Notes: generated by a model not told the origin, from the sequence alone. Numbered from the stretch's first letter, positions 53,928 through 63,727 are shown. The stretch: 64,000 nucleotides of DNA from Schaalia cardiffensis (GCF_016405145.1 NZ_JAEKIA010000004.1:67650-131649), one strand, 5' to 3'. Numbers and translations are program-made.

Positions 53928-54094
53928 GTCTTAACCGTATCGACAGCCCTAGGCATTTGCGGACGGGCTTGAGGCAGGCGGGGAGGGGCGAGGGCGAAAG
54001 GGGGAGCGAGGGGCTGTCACACTGCCCTGCACCGGGCTGTTTGACGGGGCCTTCGCTTGCGTTCAGGGGCCGATCCGCGCTGAACTCCCTCGGT

Positions 54095-54778
54095 TCAGGG
54101 GCGGTTCGCGAAGTATTCGAGAAGACGAGCATCCCCGGAGACAATGATGATGTCTTCAGGATTGATGCGGGTCTGGGCCTTCGCATACTCGAAAGGCTGA
54201 CCCGGACGCAGGATCCCGAGCACGTTCACCCCGTAACGGCCCCGCAAATCCAAGTCTTCGAGAGTGAAACCGTGGACTTCCCTCGGGGGGCGCAGCTTCA
54301 TGATGGCGAAGCCGCCCTTTTCCATTTCAATATAGTCGATCATCCTTCCGCCCACGAGGTGCGCCGTGCGCTGGCCCGCGTCGAACTCCGGGTAGATGAC
54401 ATGATGGGCGCCAATTCGACGCAGAATCCGACCGTGCTCGCGTGAGATCGCCTTCGTCCAGATGGAGGGCATCCCAAGGTCTACGAGGTTCGCGGTGATG
54501 AGGACCGAGGACTCCAAGGAAGAACCTGCGCCGACGACTGCGGCCCTAAACTCTCGGGCGCCAAGCTGTTCGAGGGCGTCCATGGAGGTCGCGTCGGCCT
54601 CGACAAGGGGGAAGCGCCCGGCGAAAGCGCGAACCCGAGCCGGGTCCCTCTCAACGGCGAGGATTTCGTAGCCGAGCTTGTCAAGGGTGACCGCCACAGC
54701 CGAGCCGAAACGCCCGAGCCCGATGACGAGCGTCCCAGACGTCAGATCCTTGCTTTCCTCGTGTGCCATGACCGCCAT
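54095..54778 (-). CDS. potassium uptake regulatory subunit (TrkA/KtrA, RCK)
   Basis: 227 residues. RCK_N Rossmann domain with VIGLGRFGSAVA and the acidic ligand in ILAVERDP, then an RCK_C domain (EVHGFTLEDLDLRGRYGVNVLGILR). Binds ATP/ADP or c-di-AMP in related proteins and gates the membrane subunit encoded 27 bases upstream. c-di-AMP control is attractive because disA is the next-but-one gene (inference). Confidence 0.93.
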   Translation of the reverse strand: MAVMAHEESKDLTSGTLVIGLGRFGSAVAVTLDKLGYEILAVERDPARVRAFAGRFPLVEADATSMDALEQLGAREFRAAVVGAGSSLESSVLITANLVDLGMPSIWTKAISREHGRILRRIGAHHVIYPEFDAGQRTAHLVGGRMIDYIEMEKGGFAIMKLRPPREVHGFTLEDLDLRGRYGVNVLGILRPGQPFEYAKAQTRINPEDIIIVSGDARLLEYFANRP

Positions 54779-54805
54779 TATGCCCGTTCACGGCTCTCTG
54801 CGTGC

Positions 54806-56329
54806 TCAGCCGATGATCGGGCGCTCTTCTGGCATGCGGATGACGCGGGAACGCTCCCGCAGTGCCAGAGCGGCTGCGACCGTCATGGAGCCGGTGCGCC
54901 CGGCGAACATGAGAGCGATGAGGACGTATTTCGCCAGCGGCGGCAAAGTCGCGCTGATCCCCGTTGACAAACCAACGGTTGCGAAAGCGGAGATCGTTTC
55001 GAAGAGGACCGCGTCGAGGGAGTAGTTCGTCAAGGTGAGCAGCAAGACGACGGAGACGGCAACCATCGCCATTCCGAGGAGGGACACTGCGACCGCGAGG
55101 CGGACAACGGAAGGGGGAATGCGCCGCCCGAAGGTTTCAATGTCCTGATCGCCCCGGGCTTCGGCGATGACCGCGAGGACGAGGACCGCGAAGGTCGTGA
55201 CTTTCACACCTCCTGCAGTCGAGGCTGAACCGCCGCCGATCATCATGAGGATGTCTTGCACGAAGTGGGTCTGGGGGCGCATCAATCCGACATCGAGAGC
55301 CGATAGGCCCGAAGAACGCGAGTTCACGCCGGCGAGGAGCGCATTGAGGATCCTCGAGGGGGTGTCGAGGGCGCCGAGGGTTGCGGGGTTCGTCCACTCG
55401 GTCAGGGCGAGCATGACGGAGCCGATGAGCGCGAGGATGAGGTACACGGAGAGGGTGAGCTTCGTGTGGAGTGCCCATTTTCTTGGTGTTCGCCAGTGGG
55501 CGTTGAGGTCTTGAATGACGGGGAAGCCGATTGCTCCGATGAAAGTGCCCAGGGTGATGGGGATCAGCATCCACCCGTCTGTCACATGCGGAGAGAGCCC
55601 TTCGACCATGATGACGAAGCCCGCGTTGTTGAATACGGAGATCGCCATGAAAACGGCCTGCCAGGCGGCGGAGAGGGGAGCATGTCCCAGGGTGAGGAAC
55701 CTGGGGAAGAAGAGGACGGCGAGAAGAGCTTCAGCACTTAAGGAGGCGGTGAAGACCGCTTTGAGTAGGCCCGTGATTTGGCCGAGGCCATCGGATTTCG
55801 TCTCTTGGGCGGCGAGCATGCGCTGGGTGAGTCCCAGGTGGCGAGAAACCGCGAAACCGAGGATCGAGGCGAGGGTCATGACCCCCAGGCCACCGATCAT
55901 GATGCCCAGGGCGATGACGGCTTGGCCGAAGATGGTCCATGAGCTCGCCGTGTCGATTGTCGTCAAACCCGTGACGCACACTGCGGACACTGCGGTGAAG
56001 AGAACATCAACGAAGGCGATGGGCCGTTCGGGAACGGTGGCGAAGGGCAGGGAGAGCAAAGCGGTGATCGTCGCGATGATTAAAGCGAAAACACCGAGGG
56101 CGAGGCGCGCTGGAGCGTAGCGGGCTTCGCGGGTGAACCAGCTCTTGAAGGAGTCGATTTTTCCTTCCTTCGGCCCGATAGGCCCGTCAACAGGGCGAAC
56201 GAAGGGCGAAGGCGTGGTGCCGAAATCCTCCACGGTGACGGGGGTAAGCGCGGAGCCCCGTGATTTCAGATTCCCCGTACCAAGGGGAGAAACGATGGGG
56301 GAGGAGGAGCGTCTTTTGCGAGGTGCCAT
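54806..56329 (-). CDS. potassium transporter membrane subunit (TrkH/KtrB)
   Basis: 507 residues. Four pore repeats of the Trk/Ktr family; the first selectivity-filter region is VSAVCVTGLTTID, others include VFNNAGFVIM, GVNSRSSGLSALD and SAFATVGLSTGI. A 75-residue basic, Pro/Ser-rich cytoplasmic N-terminus precedes the first helix. Pairs with the RCK subunit downstream. Confidence 0.93.
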   Translation of the reverse strand: MAPRKRRSSSPIVSPLGTGNLKSRGSALTPVTVEDFGTTPSPFVRPVDGPIGPKEGKIDSFKSWFTREARYAPARLALGVFALIIATITALLSLPFATVPERPIAFVDVLFTAVSAVCVTGLTTIDTASSWTIFGQAVIALGIMIGGLGVMTLASILGFAVSRHLGLTQRMLAAQETKSDGLGQITGLLKAVFTASLSAEALLAVLFFPRFLTLGHAPLSAAWQAVFMAISVFNNAGFVIMVEGLSPHVTDGWMLIPITLGTFIGAIGFPVIQDLNAHWRTPRKWALHTKLTLSVYLILALIGSVMLALTEWTNPATLGALDTPSRILNALLAGVNSRSSGLSALDVGLMRPQTHFVQDILMMIGGGSASTAGGVKVTTFAVLVLAVIAEARGDQDIETFGRRIPPSVVRLAVAVSLLGMAMVAVSVVLLLTLTNYSLDAVLFETISAFATVGLSTGISATLPPLAKYVLIALMFAGRTGSMTVAAALALRERSRVIRMPEERPIIG

Positions 56330-56528
56330 GCCCCGTCCTTCCTCGCCCCTTGGGGCGCGTGTCGCACTTCGAGTCGCCCGATGGGCTCCTCGTCTTCAAA
56401 GACCGAGAAGATTTCCTTGTGGAACTTGCTAAGGCTCGGCCCTCAGGCACTAGTATGTCCCCTGAGGCGGCCTAAGCAACGGATGGTCGATTCCGAGCGC
56501 CTCGCCAACGAGGTTTTCAGGAGTCTTC

Positions 56529-56747
56529 ATGGTGCACCAGCCCGCCCCCCGTTTCATGACGGTTTCCGAAGTGGCGGATCTTATGCGCGTGTCCAAGATG
56601 ACCGTCTACCGCCTCATTCACTCCGGCGAGATGCCCGCGATCAGGGTCGGGAAGAGCTTCCGCGTCCCCGAAGCGGCGGTCGGTCAACTCATCAACTCCG
56701 GTCTTGCCGATCACAGTGATGATCGGGCTGCGGGAATCAGCGGCTGA
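56529..56747 (+). CDS. small MerR/excisionase-type HTH protein
   Basis: 72 residues with one winged helix-turn-helix: FMTVSEVADLMRVSKMTVYRLIHSGEMPAIRVGKSFRVPEAAV (residues 9-52; motif given in part: TVSEVADLMRVSKMTVYRL). AGGAG is placed before the ATG. Homologues (such as Rv0500A of M. tuberculosis) sit immediately before the bS22 gene, as here, so this is a chromosomal actinobacterial regulator rather than a phage excisionase. Confidence 0.92.
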   Translation: MVHQPAPRFMTVSEVADLMRVSKMTVYRLIHSGEMPAIRVGKSFRVPEAAVGQLINSGLADHSDDRAAGISG

Positions 56748-56842
56748 AGCGGGTAGGATATCCCCGCTGCGGTCCAGACGACCGCGATCACTCGAGCGGT
56801 AGTGACCTCTGCCGCGCAAACCGAACACGAGGGAGGAACCCC

Positions 56843-56941
56843 ATGGGCTCCGTCATCAAGAAGCGCCGTAAGCGCATGGCGAAGAAGAAGCACCGTAAGC
56901 TGCTCCGCAAGACGCGTCACCAGCGTCGTAACAAGAAGTGA
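56843..56941 (+). CDS. 30S ribosomal protein bS22
   Basis: Only 32 residues: MGSVIKKRRKRMAKKKHRK, then LLRKTRHQRRNKK. This is the actinobacterial bS22 (AURKAIP1/COX24-related, Rv0500B-like), a tiny, very basic protein of the small subunit decoding region. GGGAGGAACC precedes the ATG. The gene is followed by a strong terminator. Confidence 0.95.
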   Translation: MGSVIKKRRKRMAKKKHRKLLRKTRHQRRNKK

Positions 56942-56947
56942 GCTTCA

Positions 56948-56980
56948 GGGCCCGACCTCATGAGGTCGGGCCCAGCTTTT
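56948..56980 (+). terminator. rho-independent terminator after bS22
   Basis: Perfect palindrome GGGCCCGACCTCATGAGGTCGGGCCC (given as arms of 13) at 56948-56973 followed by AGCTTTTA. Confidence 0.92.
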
Positions 56981-57134
56981 ATGCGCCTTCGCCCTCGTGT
57001 GCGCAGGTACCGCGCTCCTGTGCCCCATCAGCCCGTCGCCGAGCGGAGTGCCCTCGTGTGTGCAGGACAGTCGAGTGGAGAGCTCAAAGGGGCCCTTTCA
57101 CCCTTGAGCGGAGCGGGCGTGAGAGAATCGACCC

Positions 57135-57803
57135 ATGACTTCGACGAAGATTCACGTCATGCGCCACGGCGAGGTGGATAACCCCAAGGGCATCCTGTAC
57201 GGGCGCCTGCCCGGCTATGGGCTCACGCCCCTCGGCCATGAGATGGCGCAAAGAGGCGCGGACTTTCTTCGCGACCAGGGAGCGGACATCACCGCTGTGA
57301 TCTCCTCCCCTCTGCTGCGCGCACAGCTCACCGCCGCCCCGACTGCCTCCGCCTACGATTTGCCGATTAACTCCGATCCGCGTCTGATTGAGGCAGGCAA
57401 TAATTTCGAGGGCCTGCCGGTGAACGCCGATCGTTCCCTCCTCCTGCGTCCCTCCGCCTGGAAGAACTACCTCAGGCCCTTGGAGCCCAGTTGGGGCGAG
57501 CCCTACATCGATATCGCTCAACGTATGCGAGCGGCCGTCTCCGGGGCTCTCAAAGTCGCGAAGGGGCATGAGGCGCTTATCGTCTCGCATCAAAGTCCCA
57601 TTACGATCCTCACGCGCTTCGCTCGCAAACAGCCTCTGGCTCACGCACCCTGGTCGCGTCAGTGCTCTTTGGCGTCGATCACGAGCTTCGAGTTCGAAGA
57701 CGCGACGCTCATCGGGATCTCCTATGCGGAGCCGAGCGCCGATTTGCTTGAACACGCGCAGGACATGACGCCCGGCGATTCTGCAGCCGCGCTCAAACGC
57801 TAA
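57135..57803 (+). CDS. histidine phosphatase (phosphoglycerate-mutase-like)
   Basis: 222 residues. RHG motif HVMRHGEVDNPKG at the N-terminus with the phospho-accepting His, LPGYGLTPLGHEMA, VISSPLLRAQLTA, and the second His in ALIVSHQSPI. Substrate unknown; homologues in actinobacteria act on sugar phosphates or nucleotides. The family often precedes cytochrome c biogenesis genes in actinobacteria, which are absent here. Confidence 0.92.
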   Translation: MTSTKIHVMRHGEVDNPKGILYGRLPGYGLTPLGHEMAQRGADFLRDQGADITAVISSPLLRAQLTAAPTASAYDLPINSDPRLIEAGNNFEGLPVNADRSLLLRPSAWKNYLRPLEPSWGEPYIDIAQRMRAAVSGALKVAKGHEALIVSHQSPITILTRFARKQPLAHAPWSRQCSLASITSFEFEDATLIGISYAEPSADLLEHAQDMTPGDSAAALKR

Positions 57804-57906
57804 GGCCTTGTGGGACCCAGGGCTGAAGAGCCCAGCGCCCCGGGAAAAGCAATTAGACGGAAAGCCGATCAGAGGGAAAACGACTAGGTGGGAAAGGGAA
57901 AGCCGA

Positions 57907-58353
57907 TCATTCGGGGTGAGACTCCCCTTCTGGCGAATCAGCGGAGGAATCACCTTGATCCGAAGCGGAGTCGTCTTTGAGGCGGCGGCGCCGCTCTTCT
58001 TCCGCTTTCTTGCGCTCGCGCTGGATATCGCGTTCCAAACGGAAAAGGAACTCCGGATCATCATCAGGCGCAGACGGCCTGGCGGCGGGGCCTTGAGGGC
58101 TGTGAGGGCGCTGGGAGTTCGGGAATGCAAGGCCCGGGAGCGGAGCCTGTCCGGCCTCGGCGCGGGCCACGGCTTTCACGATGATCCACGCGATCGAGCC
58201 GAGCGAGAAGGAGGGAATCGTAATGATGATGAGGATCAGCCACATAGCCTTCGGGATCCGAGCGGGGATCTGATCCTCGAGAGTCTTCACACAATCGGCT
58301 AACGCGTACACGGTGATCGCGATCCACAAGACGATGGCGGCAATCCTCAGCAT
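57907..58353 (-). CDS. PLDc_N-domain membrane protein
   Basis: 148 residues: two helices (AAIVLWIAITVYALADC and AMWLILIIITIPSFSLGSIAWIIV) in the phospholipase D nuclease N-terminal (PLDc_N) pattern, then a Pro-rich linker and a charged coiled-coil tail (LERDIQRERKKAEEERRRRLK). No catalytic HKD motif, so not an enzyme. Commonly encoded beside menaquinone genes in actinobacteria, as here, 190 bp after menA. Confidence 0.88.
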   Translation of the reverse strand: MLRIAAIVLWIAITVYALADCVKTLEDQIPARIPKAMWLILIIITIPSFSLGSIAWIIVKAVARAEAGQAPLPGLAFPNSQRPHSPQGPAARPSAPDDDPEFLFRLERDIQRERKKAEEERRRRLKDDSASDQGDSSADSPEGESHPE

Positions 58354-58544
58354 CCATTGATCCTATCGTCGAGCCGGGAAGTGTGCGATGCGGAGGACAA
58401 AGCTTCAGAAGCTGAGAGGAAGGCCTCGAGGACACGCCGAAGAGGGGCGCGTGAGAAACTCTTCAAGAGTACAGAAGACAACCCCCTCAAGGAGGCAGAA
58501 GAGAAACCTCCGAAGAACCAAGAGGAGCTTTCCTGCAATGACGA

Positions 58545-59438
58545 TCAGGCGAGGACCAAGAAGACGCTGATCTCCACGGCCCATGCGAGGGTGAACAGGC
58601 CCGTTCTTTTAATCGCGGGGATCAAGGAACTTCCACGCCTTCCACTCGCGAGCACCCAGACGGCATGCGCTGCCCCCACACTTGTGACGACGAGGGCGAG
58701 CAGGACGACAAAGACGGGAAAACCCAGGAAGGAGACGACAACACCGAGAATGCCGATCGCGAAGGCGAAGCAGGCCACGTAGACGCCGCGAGAAGGCATA
58801 TCGCCCAGACGAACCGCCAGGGTTTTCTTACCCGACTCCCTATCAGAGGGAATATCTCGAATGTTGTTCGCCATGAGAAGGGCCACCGAAAGTAGCCCCA
58901 GTGCGCTCGCCAGAGCCCACAGCCACCCCGGAGCCTGCGGGAGCTGCGTCCACGTCGTCCCCACGCAGGCCATGAGGCCGAAGAACACGAAGACGAAGAG
59001 CTCGGACAAACCGATTCCCATATACCCGTAGGGGGTGCGGCCACCCGTGTAGAACCAGGCGGCGACCACTGCGGCGATGCCCGGGACGACGAGGAGCCAC
59101 GCGCCCGATAGGGCGAGAAGGATCAGACCTGCGACTCCTGCGACCCCGAAGCAGGACAGAGCCGCAATGAGGACATTCTTCGGCTCCGTCAAACGCCCGC
59201 CCGTCAGTCTGGCAGGCCCCTGTCGATTCTCGTCGGTCCCTCGAATCCCATCGGAGTAGTCGTTCGAGTAGTTCACTCCGATCTGCAGTGCGAGCGCGAC
59301 GAGGAAAGCGAGGCCCGCTCTCAGGGGGGCGAATGCACCCAGGTGAATGGCGGCTGCCGTACCGACGAGGACGGGGGCGGCCGCAGCGGGAAGGGTCCGC
59401 GGCCGGGCGCCCTCGATCCACTCGCTCAACGAAGCCAC
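58545..59438 (-). CDS. menA: 1,4-dihydroxy-2-naphthoate polyprenyltransferase
   Basis: 297 residues, eight or nine helices, UbiA family. The first Asp-rich motif is in GVNYSNDYSDGIRGTDENRQGPARLTG (key residues NDYSDGIRGTD); the second is in NIRDIPSDRESGKKTL. Attaches the prenyl tail to DHNA in the membrane to make demethylmenaquinone. The upstream neighbour is menE, 22 bases away, in the same direction. Confidence 0.95.
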   Translation of the reverse strand: MASLSEWIEGARPRTLPAAAAPVLVGTAAAIHLGAFAPLRAGLAFLVALALQIGVNYSNDYSDGIRGTDENRQGPARLTGGRLTEPKNVLIAALSCFGVAGVAGLILLALSGAWLLVVPGIAAVVAAWFYTGGRTPYGYMGIGLSELFVFVFFGLMACVGTTWTQLPQAPGWLWALASALGLLSVALLMANNIRDIPSDRESGKKTLAVRLGDMPSRGVYVACFAFAIGILGVVVSFLGFPVFVVLLALVVTSVGAAHAVWVLASGRRGSSLIPAIKRTGLFTLAWAVEISVFLVLA

Positions 59439-59460
59439 GTGAAGCTCTCCTTCCGGCGTT

Positions 59461-60789
59461 TTAACGCCACCATTCGCGCTCAGGCGAGCTCGTCGTCGAA
59501 GCGAGTTCGAGCCCCTTCATCCGGTCGATCTTCATCCCTTCGAGATAGGGGAGGGCGTCGACTGCGACAACCCTGCGCGGAGCTGCGGTGCGGCCAATGA
59601 TCCCACCTACATGATCGCGAACCTTGCGTCCAAGGGCGGCCATCTGCTTGGCATCAGTGGGCATGGAGCGGGGAACGACGAGGGCGGTGACGGCCTCGCC
59701 CCACTTCTCATCGGGAGTTGAGGTCACCCACACATCGACAACATCTTCGCAGGTCAGAGCAGCATCGAGGACCTGTTGGGGAGCGACGTTGAGGCCGCCG
59801 GTGACGATGATGTCATCAGCGCGCCCATCAACGCGGACCTGCCCGCCCGCGGTGATGAGCCCCAGATCACCGGTCAGGAGCCAGGTGTGCCCGCCCTCTT
59901 CGAAGAAAGGATCGGCGGTGCCATCCAGGTAGCGGGTCATCACTGTTGGGCCACCAATGGCGATACGCGGTTGGCCGTCCTTGTCGAGAATACGGACCTC
60001 GACGCCCTCGAGTGGGATGCCGTCGTAGACGCAGCCCCCGCAGGTTTCCGTCATCCCGTAGGTCTCCCGGACCTTCAAGCCCAGTTCCCTGGCGCGTTCG
60101 ATCAGGCCCGGACGGGAGGCAGAACCTCCGACGAGAATCGCCGAAAGGCGGCGCATGGCGTGAAGAACCTCATCATCCGCATCGAGGCACTCGGCCAATT
60201 GGGTGGGCACCAGCGACAAATAGCCCGGCACATCCGGGTTTTGGGTCGCTCCGGCGATGGCGGGCAGGAGCGCTCGCGGATCGAAAGACGTCTCAACATC
60301 AACGATGAAAGGATTCGTCCCGGCGAGAGCGGAACGCAACATGACAAGAGCCCCTGCAATGTGGTGAGCGGGAAGCGCGAGAATCCAATTCCCCGGGCCA
60401 GAAAGCGCGGCATCGGTCGCTTGGATGGAAGCGACGATCGCTTCGACGGATAAGCCGACGAGACGGGGATCCCCAGATGTTGAGCCCGAGGTGCGGATCA
60501 CCAGGTCAATGCCCTCGAAGAAGTCCGGGTCCTCGAGTTTGTCGGCGAGCTGCGGATACTGATCGGCGGGAAAGGCCTCTGTGGGGGATTGGGAGGCACC
60601 CCGAAGAGTCGATGGGGCGACCTCTGCGGGGTCGCGAAGGACCACGACTGTGTGCGGGGCCGGGTGCTCCGGGTCCGCCTGGCGCTCCTCGTACAACTCA
60701 ATGAGCTTATGTAAAGAGGCGTTCGCGAGGGCGATGGCGCCGATGTTCGTTCCTCCGGGGACGACGAGGACGCGTGGCTCGGGCATCAT
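59461..60789 (-). CDS. menE: o-succinylbenzoate-CoA ligase
   Basis: 442 residues, acyl-adenylate-forming enzyme. P-loop IRTSGSTSGDPRLVGLS, GNWILALPAHHIAG, YGMTETCGGCVYDG and the hinge GRADDIIVTGGLNVAP are present. Makes OSB-CoA for naphthoate synthase. Two ATGs in a row (60789, 60786); AGGAG is five bases from the second, which is likelier. Precedes menA. Confidence 0.95.
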   Translation of the reverse strand: MMPEPRVLVVPGGTNIGAIALANASLHKLIELYEERQADPEHPAPHTVVVLRDPAEVAPSTLRGASQSPTEAFPADQYPQLADKLEDPDFFEGIDLVIRTSGSTSGDPRLVGLSVEAIVASIQATDAALSGPGNWILALPAHHIAGALVMLRSALAGTNPFIVDVETSFDPRALLPAIAGATQNPDVPGYLSLVPTQLAECLDADDEVLHAMRRLSAILVGGSASRPGLIERARELGLKVRETYGMTETCGGCVYDGIPLEGVEVRILDKDGQPRIAIGGPTVMTRYLDGTADPFFEEGGHTWLLTGDLGLITAGGQVRVDGRADDIIVTGGLNVAPQQVLDAALTCEDVVDVWVTSTPDEKWGEAVTALVVPRSMPTDAKQMAALGRKVRDHVGGIIGRTAAPRRVVAVDALPYLEGMKIDRMKGLELASTTSSPEREWWR

Positions 60790-61182
60790 GACTCCTTGTA
60801 CGACTCGTGAGACTGCTGGAAAAAGATTTGTCTGTCAACAATATGCCGCTCTCGCTTCGAAAACTTGAGGAAGGCGGAAAAGCACGAATCTGTGGCCGAT
60901 TCCCCAAGGAGAGAACACAGGAGAAACCGCGTCTTTCGTGTCTTTCACACCCGCAGCGCGACGGGACGCGCCCCGAGCAGCTCTGGTCTGCGCGTGCAGA
61001 AGCGGGCCTGAAGGGGCCCGCGTTCGTGCAGAGGGAGGGCGCTTCCCCGGAGGGCGGGCGGGGACTTCCCCGGAGAGCTGGCGGGGACCTCCCCGGAGGG
61101 TGGTAGTAAGGACGAGGGCGCGCAGCGCTTGCCCGACGGTCGGGGTTCCCCCGCGAGTCGCGCTCGCTGAGAAGTAGCTCGC
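60790..61182. repeat. menB-menE spacer with a 23-bp tandem repeat
   Basis: Contains three units of CTTCCCCGGAGAGCTGGCGG-GGA type at 61042-61064, 61065-61087 and 61088-61110 (last partial). No gene is supported; open frames run through the repeats. No obvious terminator for menB. Confidence 0.7.
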
Positions 61183-62163
61183 TTAGAAGTAGTAGGGGTG
61201 AGCGCTCCAATCCGGTTCTCGATGCTCGAGGAAGGCATCACGCCCCTCCTGAGCCTCCGAAGTCATATACGCCATACGAGTCGCCTCGCCTGCGAACACC
61301 TGCTGACCCGCCATGCCATCATCAGCGAGATTGAAGGCGAACTTCAAAAGGCGGATCGCCTGCGGCGATTTCCTCGCGATCGTCTTGGCCCACTCGAGGG
61401 CCGTGTCCTCCAACTGCGCATGCGGGACGGAGGCGTTGACCACTCCCCAACGCTCAGCCGTATCGGCGTCGTAGCGCCCCGCAAGGAAGAAGATCTCACG
61501 AGCCCTTTTATCCCCGACCTGGCGGGCGAGCAGAGCCGAGCCGTAGCCCGCGTCGAAACTGCCGACATTCGCGTCGGTCTGCATGAAGGCCGCATGCTCT
61601 TTCGAAGCGATCGACAAATCACACACGACATTCAAAGAATGACCTCCGCCTGCTGCCCACCCGGGGACTACGGCGATCACGACCTTCGGCATGGTGCGGA
61701 TGAGGCGCTGCACTTCGAGAATATGCAGGCGTCCGGCCCGTGCTGGATCAACCTGCTCGCGCCGGGTTTGAAGGTCTGCGTCGGCGTTGGCGCCCTCGAC
61801 CTCGTAACGGTAGCCGTCATTGCCGCGCACCCGCTGGTCGCCGCCCGAGCAGAAGGAATAGCCTCCGTCCTTCGCGCTGGGACCATTGCCCGTGAGGATC
61901 ACCGCCGCAACATCACTCGTCATTCGCGCATGATCGAGGCATCGGTACAGCTCATCGACGGTTCCAGGCCGGAAAGCATTGCGGATGTCGGGGCGGTCGA
62001 AGGCGATGCGCACAACGGGCAGATCCTCCCCATGGGGGCGCCCGTCGATCTCGCGGCCGCGAGAAATCCCCCGGTGATAGGTGAGGTCGTGAAGGTCGAA
62101 GCCGACGACTTCACGCCAGCGATCCGGGTCGAAGGTGTCGGAAACGAAGGGGAGTGCACTCAT
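61183..62163 (-). CDS. menB: 1,4-dihydroxy-2-naphthoyl-CoA synthase
   Basis: 326 residues, crotonase fold; closes the naphthoquinone ring of OSB-CoA. Segments: LTYHRGISRGREIDG, VRIAFDRPDIRNAFRPGTVDEL, FCSGGDQRVRG, VIAVVPGWAAGGGHSLNVVCDL, VGSFDAGYGSALLARQVG and the C-terminal EPDWSAHPYY. All are typical of MenB. Longer by about 30 residues than many homologues because of the segment around residues 120-145. ATG at 62163; divergent from the remnant gene at 62223. Confidence 0.97.
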   Translation of the reverse strand: MSALPFVSDTFDPDRWREVVGFDLHDLTYHRGISRGREIDGRPHGEDLPVVRIAFDRPDIRNAFRPGTVDELYRCLDHARMTSDVAAVILTGNGPSAKDGGYSFCSGGDQRVRGNDGYRYEVEGANADADLQTRREQVDPARAGRLHILEVQRLIRTMPKVVIAVVPGWAAGGGHSLNVVCDLSIASKEHAAFMQTDANVGSFDAGYGSALLARQVGDKRAREIFFLAGRYDADTAERWGVVNASVPHAQLEDTALEWAKTIARKSPQAIRLLKFAFNLADDGMAGQQVFAGEATRMAYMTSEAQEGRDAFLEHREPDWSAHPYYF

Positions 62164-62222
62164 GGGTTCAGGGTAGGCGATCCGCCTGAGCTCTTCTTGC
62201 CCGCGCCCGCTACTCTTCGTCC

Positions 62223-63468
62223 ATGACCTCCCTCCTCGTGCCGATTCTTGCAGCCTCGCCGCGCGCCACCGCTTTCGCCCTCGATTGCGCTCACGCCCGA
62301 GCCCGAGGACGTGCCTGGATCGCTGATTTCGACACCGATCCGAAGAGCGCTGTGGAAGAGGTCGGGCTGCTCGTCCTCGCCCTCGCCCACGGGGCTCAGG
62401 GGGCTTCGGTGCGCGGGCGCGTGCTCGGGAACGTTTCTGATCTTTTCACTGATGCTCCAGCGCAAGACAGGGGACTCGGCATCGAGACAACACGGCGCGA
62501 AGGAACTGGGAGGGAGAAAAGTGGCGTTGAAGCACGTGCCCCTGAGAGCGCTGGCCTTGAGGGAAGGGGCGTTGAGGGAACGAGGCGCGATGTGCAGAGC
62601 ACGCCCCGGATCCTGTGTGTCGACCACGCCCACAGCCTCGTTCGCGGTCCAACGCTGGCACGCGAGCTCTTGGGAAGCGGGCTACTCCCTCGGAATCCGC
62701 GAAGCCCAGGAGTTCAACGAAACACTTCAGGGCTTGAGGGAAACACTCCTGAGGGGACATGAGGTTCCCCGGGGAGCAGGGGATGAGGAAAGACAAGAGT
62801 GGACAAGAAGCGGGGATCTGCCTCGGATTCTCATCGCCGACTCGAGTATCGAAGAGGAGGAGCTGTTCCCCCTTGTCGAGGAGGGCATGCAGGTGATCCT
62901 CGACTATTGCGAGGATGAGGGCGATGAGGGAGTCCTCGACTCGGGATTCCTCGTCGATCGGATCTCCCGAGCGGGCCGCCACACACAAGCGCTTACCGGA
63001 ACGCCGGGCCCGCTTTTCAGCGGTGTCGCCCCCACCCTGAAAAGAGCGATGGACCGCCTCCTCGACCCTCCTCCCGCTGCCAGAAGCCTGCAAGCCCGCG
63101 CATCCCTCCTCGTCGAGCAGGGCGAAGAGGAAGAAACAATCGCCCTCCACCCCGCAGGAGGGGCGGCAATCACCCGTGAGCCCTGCGGCACGGGAGCCCT
63201 ATGGCGCATTGGAAGCGTCCTGGATTCAGCGACGAGACGCGGCCTGCTCAGCCTGGTCGGCGCCTACGCGAGAGTACAGCCGAGCAGGGCCGATCTGCCC
63301 GATGGGATTGAAGCGGCCCAAAGGGGCGGGATGCTGCTGCTCATCAACCATGCGGATCGTGCGCGCGAGATCTCCGGGGTGTTCGGAACTGATCGGGTGA
63401 GTGGGAGCCTGTGCACCGGGCATGTCGTCCTCGGACGTTCGGGCGCCATGGCCGTGGCGGCACTCTGA
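62223..63468 (+). pseudogene. probable decayed or frameshifted gene with GH42 beta-galactosidase-like C-terminus
   Basis: From ATG 62223 one frame reads MTSLLVPILAASPRATAFAL and stays open to 62762. A second frame is open from 62248 to 63468 and looks coding (G/C-ending codons, balanced residues) from about 62600 on. Its last 120 residues (ALHPAGGAAITREPCGTGAL, LWRIGSVLD, LPDGIEAAQR, LLLINHADRA, DRVSGSLCTGHVVL) match the C-terminal pattern of GH42 beta-galactosidases. No GH42 catalytic domain is present, and the best coding signal shifts from one frame to the other between about 62470 and 62620, in a G-rich repetitive stretch. A remnant or a sequencing/frameshift artefact is likeliest; a novel domain fusion cannot be excluded. 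Confidence 0.4.
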
Positions 63469-63727
63469 AACACAGGCAGGGGGCCTTGTCCGTTCGTGCC
63501 CGCTGAAGTCGAGGCAGACACCGGACCCCGCCCAGATGCAGACCTCACAAAAGAGGCGCCCAAAGCGGACGCTGGAGCATCGGCACAGGCCGAGCGTTTT
63601 CACGAGCAAGGAGAACCAGCCACCGCCTCGATGACTACACACCCACTCGGGAACCGTCCGAAGCGCCCCAGAGCCGGTTTCACAGTTCTCACGAGTCGCG
63701 TGTCGCTGCCTCGGGCACAATGGACGC
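63469..63727. other. spacer before menC
   Basis: No repeats, hairpins or genes that I can support; no clear promoter or ribosome site before menC. Confidence 0.4.

Noticed and set aside
56529-56747. Phage excisionase
   Set aside because: HTH type is the same, but the bS22 neighbour and absence of integrase or att repeats mark it as the chromosomal actinobacterial gene.
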